Shown here: positions 20,091 through 30,913 of the stretch, in pieces
Position numbering within the stretch: position 1 is the first letter of the stretch
Layout: every line of letters begins with the position of its first letter
Assembly (NCBI RefSeq): GCF_029867415.1
Contig: NC_081183.1
Coordinates: 64,616,336-64,680,335 of the forward strand
From: Vicia villosa
Lineage: Eukaryota; Streptophyta; Magnoliopsida; Fabales; Fabaceae
Reading direction: 5' to 3'
DNA length: 64,000 bases
Made by a program: the position numbers and the translations under genes
Notes under the pieces: model-generated
Seen by the model: the letters and a program-made list of their open reading frames with translations, nothing else
What the model was told of the DNA's origin: nothing
Databases searched by the model: none

Positions 20091-20171
20091 TATTTAAGTC
20101 TCTTCCACCCTATCAAAACGAAGATTTTCAATCTTCATGTCTCAGGTTGAAGAAACTTAAATAGGGGCATC
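20091..20171 (+). promoter_or_regulatory. Ogre B polypurine tract inside an inverted repeat
   Basis: AGAAACTTAAATAGGGGCATC precedes the LTR in three nearly identical forms within the Ogre group. ACTTAAATA (20155-20163) pairs with TATTTAAGT (20091-20099), and inside this GAAGATT pairs with AATCTTC. Element A has the same outer stem but a different inner sequence. Confidence 0.8.
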
Positions 20172-21756
20172 TGTCATACCCCAATTTTTGACCTAAGATA
20201 CCACCTCATATCATTGCATATGCATCATTTGCATCTCTAACAAATTGCATAGCTTGTGTTTGCTACTTGTGACTCAGCAGGGTTTAATCAAGAAATCACT
20301 CATCAGTACAAGTAACAATCAACTAGGGTTTTGTTCTCCCTCCATCTCAAATGAATCATTTTCATCAACAATCAACATTTGGTCCTCAGAGATTCATTTC
20401 AACAAGCTCAAAGGCTCTGAACCAACCAGATTAGGGTTTTGACTGAAGATAGCATACTCCTGACTTTTGCTCAAGATTTGACCTAATGACTTGGGACATC
20501 ACCTCAAGACCCCAAGTACATCATTTTGACCTAATCCATTGGCTCAAGACATCTCCTACACAAGGATTGATCAACAGTGAAATTTCAAATCATCAGATTA
20601 GGGTTTTGAACTATCAAGGACTAAAATCAGGGATCACATTTGGGAAACCCTAAAAATCCCCAGGAAGTCAATCAAAGGTTTCAATCATCTTCAAATAATC
20701 CCTATGACAACATCCAATGGAAATTGCATCTCAATTCAAGATCCATAGTCATCAATTTCATCAGGTCGACAATTAGGGTTTTTGACCTAATTCACTGAAC
20801 AACTGACTTTTTAATCAGAACATGGTGCCACAACCCAAACCATGGCTCAATATCCTCTAATACCTCAATATAATCCATTCATACCATTCATTTGGTAAGG
20901 ATAGTCTGGTTCATTTGAAAACTCCAGAAACGTGATTCGTCTGAAAAAGTCAACTGTACAAGATCACCATTGACTTTTGGGGAATTTTGGTCAACCATGA
21001 CTTTTGAAGTTTTAAATCATCAATATATGATATATGAAGTCATGTGATCAAAGAAAATCAAGAAAATCAATCAAGAATCAAAAAGTCAAAGTTTGACTTT
21101 TATACTTAGAAAAATTTTCTAAGTGTTTTTCAATGGTTTTTTCCAATCTTTGGAAGGGAATAACTCAAAATTTCACCTACAAACTGAAAAAAACTTCCAA
21201 CATGAAAGTTGTAGATTTTGATCCAATAAACAACTTTGTCACATATGATGATTTTCCAAAAGATCAACCATTTAAGAGATATGGATCTTCAAAGTTGGCA
21301 TCTTTTGAAAATTTCACTTAAAATCTCATTTTCTTCAAAGTTCATGGATCTTTTTCACCCATTTCCTTAAAGGTCTTGAAGAAACTTTCAACTAGGGTTT
21401 TGAAGTACATAACATGAGCTTTCCAAAATGTCCAAGAGCATGAAAAAATATGAAGTGTAACCATGGCTTTGAATTTTGACATTAGTGAACCTTATGCTTG
21501 AATTTTCACCATTTTTTCACTAAGTTTCAAGACTACATGACCTATAATGCAAGTGATGACACACCAATGCAATAATTGGAAGATATTTTTCTGGTTTGAG
21601 ATCAGAATGGAAAGAGATAAGAAGCTTGGCAAAATAACCATGGTTAAGTCACTTTTAACCATATGCATTAAATGTGAAAGATTCCATTTTATCTCTTAAG
21701 CCAAATCATCACTCTTTGATCCACTTGCAAGGGCTTTGTATTCAGAAAGCTTGGCC

Positions 21757-21765
21757 TATAAATAG
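21757..21765 (+). promoter_or_regulatory. Ogre LTR TATA box
   Basis: TATAAATAG, preceded by GGCC and followed by a C/A-rich stretch (CACTCTTCAAATCACACC) that fits a start region about 30 bp downstream. It is the best TATA box in the LTR. Transcription start is inferred, not shown. Confidence 0.65.
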
Positions 21766-22712
21766 AGATTATTTCCACTCTTCAAATCACACCAAAACCT
21801 CATAATCATAGGTTTTCTCTCTTCTTTCTTAAGTTGCAAGTTTCATGAGTTTCAAAGAGGGAGAATTGCAATTTCCATCTCTTGCAATTTCTAAGCAAAG
21901 TGAGGGTTCTAACATCTCATAAACATAAAATGTGATGTGTCTGATCCATTCACACACCCCAAAAACATCAAAATCTCAGAATCACTCTTCACTTCCCAAA
22001 TATGCATAAAATGAGCCTCATCATGCCAAAATCCACACAAACTCAATTCTGTCCAAACTAACACTTCCAACACCTCATATATATCACATATGAACTATCC
22101 AAACACTCACATATGATCTGTAACCTCATAATCATCAAGCTCGATTCATACTTGAAGCAACTGCAGATCAGGTTCTATGGCCTTGCTCAGGCGAATTCAG
22201 ACTGTTCCAAGCATTCAAACATGTTCCATAAGGTCCATTGATGCTGTTCAGATCAAGAAACCATATCTGGAATCCCTCATTTGCAGAATTCGATCCTCAG
22301 TTGAGCCGTTTTTAAGGTAAGTGCTCATGAACTTCAAACTCTATCATACATGCATCATAAATGAAAAATTGAGTTACCATCTTGTTTCTGCACCATCACT
22401 GAATAATAACCCTCAATCAATTGCATCATATCATGATCATACACGATTTCACAATGATTTGTCATATTAGGGTTCTTCGTGTTCATCAGAAAATTAATCA
22501 TCTTAGAGCAAAAATAAATGAAATTAAAGATCACCATCATGTTCCTCGTGAAAAACCGAGTGAGATAGACCCTTTACTTGATCAAAACAACACAGTTTCA
22601 ATGATTTTCAAAAATCGGTTAGGGTTGTGTTCTTGGCGCGTTTTTTGGTTCAGAAAATTCAAATTCTTGTTTTAAAATATATTTAATGGAACGCGTATGT
22701 ATTACAAGCCAC

Positions 22713-22796
22713 AGGCGTGGCTCAGTTGGCAAGTGTTTTGGCTGGTGAGAGTGAGGGCGTGGGTTCAAACCCTGGCAGGACCAAACCATTTTTTTT
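22713..22796 (+). other. tRNA-like unit with box A, box B and T-run inside the Ogre LTR
   Basis: TGGCTCAGTTGG (22718-22729) fits a box A, GGTTCAAACCC (22762-22772) fits a box B, spaced 44 bp apart. A run of eight T (22789-22796) follows 16 bp after box B, as in a pol III gene. The segment ends in GGCAGGACCA before the T-run. No matching 5' acceptor arm exists, so it is not an intact tRNA; it may be tRNA-derived, like a SINE head. Confidence 0.55.
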
Positions 22797-23248
22797 AACA
22801 CTTGTTTTTCTTCATTTTTTTCTTAACAACTTTAATCAATTAATTAACTAACCAAATCAATTCATTTTTGCTTCATTTTTTACACACCTCTTATTTTATA
22901 TATGTATTTTATGAATATCCAAAAAAAAATCACAAAAAATATTTATTTAATATACTTTTAATTAGGTTTAAAATGATATATTTTAAGTGTTTTTAAATAC
23001 TTTAAATATTGTTTTTCATTTGATTTTTCAAACTTAATCACTTGTGAATATTTTGTGATCAAACCCTAATTATTTAGGTGTTATTTAAGTATAATCTTTG
23101 TTCATCTTAATTAATTTGATTTCTTTCAAAATTTCAAAACAAATGATCACCGTTTTTCAAAACGATAAACCATTTCTTTTTGATTTTCTTTTCAAAAGAA
23201 ACTATTGATTAAATCTTTGTGGATTGATCAATTGATTTTCTAAAACAT

Positions 23249-23823
23249 GGGCCTCTCGAATATTAGAGAGTATAAGTCCCTTTCCTCTTGCTTTGTACAG
23301 ATTTTCTTTAAACGGAAAACTTTTTCCAAATTACTTCCAAACAGTTTTTTTTAACAACAAATCTCACATCTTTTTCAAACCATCCACCATGTTTTATGAA
23401 AATAAAACATGGGCCTCTCGAATATTAGAGAGTGTAAGTCCCTTTCCTTTTTCTTTGAAACAGTAAACTTCTTTCAAAACAAAACTTTCAAACTATTTTC
23501 AAACGATAAAACCTCGTGTTTTTAACAGAACAATCAACCGTGTTTTATAAAATGAAACCTGGGCCTCCATGTAGGTATAATTCCCGTACATGAAATTAGG
23601 TATTTCATTGTACACCTTTTTGTACATACACATTTTTGTATATACCTCGATCAATTTGATTTTTAACTTTGAATAACAAATCAAAAAATGAAGGTTTTCT
23701 TTAAATCTTCCCAAAAAATACCATGAGCCTCCATGTAGGTATAAGTCCCAAGCCTCTTGTAAATATTTTGTTTGCATAGATTTTGAATAAACTCAAGTGG
23801 GCCTCTCCCCGAGTATAAGTCCC
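23249..23823 (+). repeat. LTR array of GGGCCTC...TATAAGTCCC units
   Basis: Five dispersed units at 23249, 23411, 23561, 23725 and 23798. Each begins with (G)GGCCTC or GAGCCTC, contains a short stem (CTCT/AGAG, CCT/AGG or CTC/GAG), and ends with TATAAGTCCC or a close variant. GGG and CCC at the two ends can pair. Spacers are AT rich and unrelated. The array is only visible in the 3' LTR because of the gap. Confidence 0.6.
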
Positions 23824-25286
23824 GAGCCCCCGTGTATACAAATGGATCATGCTTACAGGTATATTTCCTTCATAAACTCCATTATATACACACACTTTGT
23901 CATATATAACTGTTCATATTTGTTCATGTACTTGTTCATATTTGTTCGTACTTGTTCATATTTGTGTTTGTGTATACTTGTTCAACTTAGTACAACACTA
24001 GGTTCCCCATAGCCTCCTATTGGGCTTCGTGCAAAGAATCTCCCTAGTTTAGGTTAGGACATAGAGTATGGTTTCCCGGTGAAATCGCTCTAAGGGCTCA
24101 AACCAACTATACCATGCCTCCTCTTGGGCTTTGTACAAACGACTTGTCCCTCCCATAGCCTCCTCTTGGGCTTACAATGCAAGGACCATGGATTGTCCCT
24201 CCCATAGCCTCCTCTTGGGCTTACAATGCAAGGACCCTCGGATAGCCTCCTCTTGGGCTTCGTACAAGGACCCACGGGCTTCTTATAAGCATCCCAAATA
24301 TCCAAATCAAATACCCTAGGAGATTAGACATTTTTCATCTCTATGATAGGAGTATCTCTTCTATATCATCACAAACAATCAATCAATCAAACTTTTTTGC
24401 CACAAGGCTGGCTAATCAATCAAACTTTTTCTTGCCACAAGGCTGGCTAATCAATCAAACCGTTTTGCCACCGTACTGGCTGATTAATCAAAGTTTTTGT
24501 CACAAGGCTGACTTCATTGAAACTTTTGCCACGAGGCTGGCTGATTAATCAAAACTTTTTGTCACAAGGCTGACTTCATTGAAAGTTTTTGCCACAAGGC
24601 TGGTTAAACAAAAAAAAACATCTTTATCATTCTAAGCGCCATAAGTGGCACAGCCCAGGGCTTATAATGAAAAGATTTTCAAACAAAAATCAAACAGATG
24701 TATGTGATGATATAGATTAGATACATCGAACATTTAGATGACATTTGTCTCTTTTCCTTTGCTTCCACTAGCATAAGTGGGAACTACGATTGCTCTGACT
24801 TTCTCAACATCCCTTTGAGAATACGTAGGCACAAGGTCGTATCCTTGGCGAGCAAAACTTCTCTCTCAAACCATTCAAACCTTAGCACCCGTAGACCCCG
24901 AGCTACAGATGCTCTGATTCCCTCTAAGGGATATGTATGCAGAGGATCGCGACGATCTTTACGAGCATAATCAAACAAACATATTAGGTCCCACCTATCT
25001 CACAACAGAACCTCTCAATAACATGGAATGAAAAACATAGCAAAGAAACCTATAGAGTACTATAGATACGTTGGGTGCTAATACCTTCCCTTCGTATAAC
25101 CAACCCTCTTACCCAGAATCTCTCCCCCACTTTTTAGGTTATTGCAACTTTTTTCCTTTTCCTACTTTGGAAATAATAAAAAGTTTGGTCGGAACAAAAG
25201 AAAAATCATTTTTTGAGCACTCGAGCCCAAAGAAGGCATCAGGTGTCTCATCCCGAAAAAAGATAACGATTTTTCCCCGCGACACC

Positions 25287-27710
25287 TGTAACACCCCATA
25301 TTTTATATTTATTAATTTAATGGGAGTTTAAATTAATTTCTTGGATTATTGGTATTTTTAATTGTACTAAGTTGAGAATTGGGTAAAATAAGCTATTGGG
25401 CCAAGTTGTGGTTAGTAATGGAGGGGGTGTAATTGATAGGTCTTATTACTAAAATTATTTTTCTTTATTTTCATAAAATAAGAAAAAAGACGAAAATTGG
25501 AAAATAGAGAAGGAAAACCTAGGAGGGAGAGAAGGAGAATTCATGGAGAAAAGAGATTTTCGTATTCATGGTGCATCCCTCACAAAATGGGTCATAACTC
25601 TCTGCTCGTGACTCCAAATCAGGTAATTCTCAAAGATTCGGATTCTACACAAAATTTCCTTCGATTTGATATATTAATTTGTGTCAGGGAGGTTCTCGAT
25701 GAGGGAGATAAGCGAGTTTGAAGATTAGGAATTCTTGCTAAAAGTGAAGAAAAGGGCTTACGGGTTTGATGGAGAAGAAGGGGAAAAGTCCAGATTCTTG
25801 GCTAAGGTAAGGGGGGACTCTTCCGATTAACATCTATTAACGGGTTATGGATAATATGACTGATATAGATATATTATTTCATGTCAATTGAGTCGTATGA
25901 TAGAGTTGGGATTTTGGGGAAGTTTGTTGATAATTATCTGTTTTGATGAATTTCCATGAATTTGGTGTTGTATGATGTTTGATGATGCATAATATATGTT
26001 ATATATGTGTATGATATATGTTGTGTGGCTGTTTTGTGGTGTTTGATCAACTTGAATTGATTTGGTCGAGGTTGAGGAATCTGGGATTCAGGTTCGTATG
26101 CTGTCAATTGCGATGGGAATCTCTGATCTAGTCAGTTCGCGCCGCGTCCAATTGTTGGCGCCGCGAACTGCTTGGCAGAAAGCTTGAGGAGAATTATTTC
26201 ACTCAGTTCACGCCGCGTCCCTTGTTGGCGTCGTGAAGGCATCGTTTCCTAGCAGCGCGTCGCGAACAATGTGTGGCGCCGCGTGCTGCTAGTAAATTTT
26301 GAAAAGTTTAAAGATGCATATCTTTTGAACCGTTGGCCTGTTTTAAGTGCCGTTTCGAGCAGGATGAAGTTTATGAAGTATTCTTTAATGTTAGGATGAT
26401 GAAATGAGCAGTAGCTCGAGATTATTTTTAAATCACAATTTTGCTTGTTTTGATGTATGATGTGTTGTGGATATATATGATAGGATATAACGATACAAGC
26501 TATGCTTAAAACATGATTCCTGTGATGATTTGTTTGTTGGTATGATGAATCCTATGAGATATTTTTGTGATGATGTGAGTTTGATGTGAATATCTTGTCT
26601 GTTGGATGGATGACGTATTGTTGACATATATGATGAAATGTGACAATATAAGATGTTGTTTTGAAAAACATTATGATGTGATGATTTGTTGAGAATTATA
26701 TGATGATGATTGATTTGTTTTAAAATGATGTGGATACATGTATGTTCTTCCTTATTGATGATGATGATTGATGTGGATACATGTATATTCTTTAATGATT
26801 ATCATGATGATTGATTGTATTTGAATGATGCTAATGTATATAAACATACTTTGATGATGATGATGTTGATGATGATGAAGATGATGAAATGAGTTTTTGA
26901 TGATGTTACTCATAGACTTGACGATGGTATAAGTATGTTCAAGTATGTTTGCATTCATTCATATTCATTGATGATGTTGTATCCATGATGATGTGTTGGA
27001 TCAGTAAAGGGCATGATTCCCATTGTGTGGAATCTGTGCTGGCAGGGCCATATCTTGTTGATGTTGGATCGGTCATGAGTTATTCCCATTTGATGATGTT
27101 GGTACCACATGCATAGTGTCAGTTGCATTCATATGCATGACTTTTATAACATGATTGGATGTATTCCAGTGTTATAAATATTGATGATGTGTTGGTTGAT
27201 TGTTTTGTGATGATGAAACTTGTCTGAATGTCGGTTTATGAAACAATTGGGTGAATAATGTAACTATGATGTGTTATTATTTATGATTCAATAACATTTG
27301 TTAATTTGAATGAGACTCACCCTTACTGTTGACATTTTCTGATTGGCGAGTAGCGGCTTTTGGCTTTGGTGAGGATAGCTCATAGGCCAGTTTGTTTAAG
27401 TATAGTGTCGGTGTCATGCCCTGATATTGTAACATTGGGGAACGCTAGTTTAGAGTCTATGATGTTACTCTATTGTGTTGTTATTGCATTAATTTTTGTG
27501 GGATATTGCATAGATGATGTTATGCTTATCCGTATGATGAATATTCTGTTGTGTAAAAACATGATTTTGTTAAATTGATGATTCGTTCCTAAGTGAAGCA
27601 TGACAATTAATTTATGATAAATTGTTTTAAATTGAATTGTGGCACCCTTGTTTTCATTTTTTACTTTGAATTATTTTATTAATTTTCGCGGGGTTTAGAA
27701 GGGTGTTACA
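25287..27710 (+). repeat. Element C 5' LTR (2424 bp)
   Basis: Pairs with 30914-33331. It contains a GAT-rich microsatellite (26743-26890, different length in the other LTR) and three GC-rich inverted repeats near 26143-26285 built on GCGCCGCGTCC and GTTGGCGCCGCG. A 74-aa and a 72-aa frame occur in both LTRs only because the LTRs are duplicates. Confidence 0.9.
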
Positions 27711-27714
27711 ATAG

Positions 27715-27726
27715 TGGTATCAGAGC
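27715..27726 (+). promoter_or_regulatory. Element C primer binding site (initiator Met-tRNA type)
   Basis: TGGTATCAGAGC, 4 bp after the LTR end, is the standard plant primer site complementary to initiator tRNA-Met. Confidence 0.9.
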
Positions 27727-30700
27727 AGGTCAGTCCGTCCGGCCAATTGTCGAGTCAGTTGAGTTGCACGGCAGTTGAATACTGTCGGCATATTATCCCT
27801 TGGTACGCGACATGTGAGTGAATCAATGTCGGTACTTGGTTGTTTGTTGCGGAAGTTGGTTTGAAACAAGTGGGGGAGAAGCTTCGCTTCTCGGTTATGT
27901 TTCGGTTGTAAGATGATTGATTCAGTAGGCTGTTGTTGGCAACAGTGCAAGCGTTGTTGGAGTTTGTTGTTTCCCAAATTGAAGGTGACTTGGAATTAGG
28001 ACTTGGCTGGTAATTAAGTTTGAGCATCTTCAAGGAAGATGATTATAGTCAATTGATGATTATTTGTAGGAGAGGAAAATTAGAAAGTGGCAATGTATCA
28101 GCTCTGTTAAGGGGCTACGAAGTTGTCAGTTGAGTAGCCTTGCGTCTCGGAAGAGGTTCAGTTGCAAGTTGCAAAGAGGATTGCAGTCGTAATATTTTAG
28201 AAATCGCACTTCGGCGATGGGATGTGTTGCTCAAGTTATAAGAATGTTTGGAAGCGAAGAGATAGGATAAGGGGTTGTTTGGAATGTGATCGAGTTGAAG
28301 AGAATGAGTTTTGGAGTGAGATTTTCGTAAGCAAAACGCAGGAAAATTGCTGAATAGCTGCAGAACTTCAAAAATTCATAACTGGAGTTCTGGACATCCG
28401 ATTTGAGTTCCGTTTGAAGCAACAGAAAGCTAACGAGATGAACTTTGTTATAAAAATGGTTGCAGCAGCTGTAACATATTTAATTGCGACAGAATGATGT
28501 TGGAAAGAGGTGAAGTTGTGGTTACTCTTGTTCTTAGAACTAGACTTGTTTATTGGTACTGCACGGGATATCAGTGTCAGTGTTGAACGAATTGAAGGAA
28601 TAATTGGAGGGTTTGTTGAGAAGTAATTTCAAGAATTGAATATACCATTTGAGGAGTTTTAGAGACATCTTTTAGAGTGTCGTTGCATGGTGTCGGTGTT
28701 GCCTTTTCGGATAATGATTGGAAAATTCATATCTTGAGTTCCGAGTGTCGGATTAATGTACCGTTTGAGCCTACAAGGAGGTAAAATTATGTTCTACCTT
28801 ATGGAAGAGTTATAAATACAATAGAGGTGATCCTATGAGGAGAGATTTTAAAGTCGGTTACGGAAGTGTGAAACTTGTGGAATAAGAATGCCTACTGCTG
28901 CGATTGTTTGAAACGATGTTGAGTAGAACATGTTGTTGATGAATAAGTTGATGAGATGTTCGATAATAAAGATGATTTGAGTGCCGATCGATTTTAGTGA
29001 GAAGAGACTTAGTAGTAAAGATGAAATAAAGTTTAGGACGGTTGAAGTCGTATTTATGATGCCAAAGCAATGACATGTATAGAAGATGAATTATAGAGGA
29101 TTTCTGACACCTATTGATGTGAGGAAGACTTTGTTGAGATTTTGAGTGGAATGATACTTGGACGCGAAGGATGCCATGGGATTTAGATTAAAACCACGAG
29201 TTATGAATATTATCGCGGTCTTTTGCGAAGAAGAGAATTTTGATTTGGAACGAGATGAATAGTAATGTACGAGTATATTAGTGATTATGAAGTTTGGAAG
29301 TACTTAACAAGTGTGTGATGCTAAGTGACTATGAAGAATATTTTTTAAAATATTTGGACGTCGGTGTCTCACCGATAAGATCCAATGAGAGGGAAGTGTG
29401 CGAGTTGTAAAGACTCAAAGTGAATTATTAGACTATGACGATGTTAATGAGTTCGGGTGCAAACTCGGAAAGGACACTATTATGTAGTAACGACGGTTTA
29501 TGCTTAAATATAATTGCCAACTATCTATTGACAAATTGAGGACTTGATCACCCTTAATCTCTTGTTGATAGTAGGCGGAATCATATAAATGAGATGAGCT
29601 TGTTTTGTTACCTTAATGGTATAAGATGTGATGAATATTAAGCCATGAGAATAATCACTCACTATGTTGTGTGAAGTTATGAAGAAGTGAATATGAAAGA
29701 GTGCAACATGATGGACAAATGGCTTAAGACGGGTATTCAGAGTCGCGCAGCGAAAGTGTGATGTGGAGTAGTGTTATGAGTACTACTCGTGGGAAGTGAG
29801 TAATTAATATGTCAGGAGCCTACATAGAGAATATGTATTGATCTATATGTTGGATTTAGAATCCAGTGGATGTAAGGATGTCGTGTCGAAGAATTATAAC
29901 TCTTTTGAATAATTGCCGAGATGATGAATATGTTATTATGGTTGTACGTAGTTAACGAGTATGCGTTCGGCAAAGTTAATACGATAAGTTGATATTATAT
30001 GATGCTATAATAATTTTATGCTGTTGTAAGGTATTACCGTAGATTTCCAGATGTAATGAGGAATTATACTCTATGAAGGACGAAGTTGATTTGATTCTTA
30101 GTAGAGAGCAGGACTCAGTTGAGCTATTTTGGTAAGCAAGGGTATATTGAGGCTGATGAGTGTGATTATAACTACTCATGTGTACTCGTTCCGATGGTTG
30201 GAATGTCTTAATAGATGTAGTAACTCAAGAATTTTTTGTGGAATGAGTATAAGTATTGCTAAGTGGTAAATTAGTACCATGTATGGTAAAGGAGGATTTT
30301 AAACGAATGATTGGAGAGAGTTGGAATTGGGCAAAGCTAAGAAATCTAATTGGTATAGATGATTGTAATGAGTAATCAGAGTAGTATAGCGAAAGCGGAA
30401 TGTAACATGTTGGATAATTACTGGTGTGACTTGAGAGGAGTCAGATAGTTGAAATTCAATGATAGAGGAATATTGTTATTGAGTTTCTTTAAGGAAGCGG
30501 TTGGTGAAAAGTGTAAGTATTATTTTATCGCTCTGATGGGAAAGTGTGTCTAAGGTTGGTAAGTTCGGTATATGGTATGCATTACTGCAGTGTTGAGCAG
30601 GTGTGGTCATACCATAGATTGTGTAATTATATTATCCAGTTATTGGGCGTATTGTATGGGTTGTATCTCAATGTTCTATTGTCGTTAACCTTTTAGAGGT

Positions 30701-30913
30701 ATAACGAGTAGTACACCTTTGGGTGGTCAAGTGCAACGTAAGAGCTGAGATTGAATGCATGAGACATGCTTCCTGTTGGTTATGTCAGATGAATCTTGAG
30801 GATCGACTAGGGAAATGTTACATGGAACTGGAGAGTCAGATGAAGGGCTCTATCCGGGACTTTTCACTTGAAGTATGTTTTCGAGGATGAAAACTCTTTT
30901 AGTGGGGGAGAGA
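27727..30913 (+). other. Element C interior without coding capacity
   Basis: About 3.2 kb with stops in all frames and no recognisable gag, protease, RT or integrase motif. It ends in a polypurine tract (TTTTAGTGGGGGAGAGA, 30897-30913) next to the 3' LTR. Either a non-autonomous derivative that depended on a related element, or coding sequence decayed beyond recognition by eye. No sign of a captured gene. Confidence 0.6.

Larger units (their letters stand above)
18105..20171 (+). other. Ogre B 3' untranslated region
   Basis: Non-coding. Contains the three stem-loops after the stop (18127-18273), a block shared with element A (18438-18541), repeats with TCCCCAGTGAAG (18757-18850), a purine-only tract of A and G (19131-19190), five hairpin units (19614-19870) and the polypurine-tract stem. 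Little of the tandem-repeat sequence is shared with element A, in line with fast turnover of this region. Confidence 0.85.
6277..25284 (+). mobile_element. Ogre-type Ty3/gypsy retrotransposon, element B
   Basis: Nearly complete element with 5' LTR 3' part (6277-7641), primer site (7648), ORF1, gag, protease, RT/RNase H, second RNase H plus integrase, 3' UTR, polypurine tract and complete 3' LTR (20172-25284, 5113 bp). The internal region is 12,530 bp. Very long LTRs, an ORF upstream of gag, a non-coding stretch between protease and RT, and the extra RNase H define the Ogre/Tat group. The two LTR 3' parts differ by about a dozen substitutions and small indels over roughly 1.36 kb, so insertion is recent. 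Several nonsense codons and one deletion make it non-autonomous. Confidence 0.95.
20172..25284 (+). repeat. Ogre B 3' LTR, complete, 5113 bp
   Basis: Begins TGTCATACC and ends CGCGACA, so it has the TG...CA ends. Its last 1.36 kb match the 5' LTR. A TATA box at 21757 divides it into about 1.6 kb of U3 and about 3.5 kb of transcribed leader. It contains a tRNA-like unit (22713-22796) and three hairpin arrays. Small ORFs are not conserved as proteins. Length is in the range known for Fabeae Ogre LTRs. Confidence 0.95.

Noticed and set aside
22713..22788. Functional tRNA gene
   Set aside because: Box A and B are good, but no 7-bp acceptor stem forms and the T-arm pairs poorly.
27360..27578. 72-aa ORF found in both element C LTRs (also 32981-33199)
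   Set aside because: Conservation is explained by LTR duplication at insertion; hydrophobic low-information peptide with no homology recognised.
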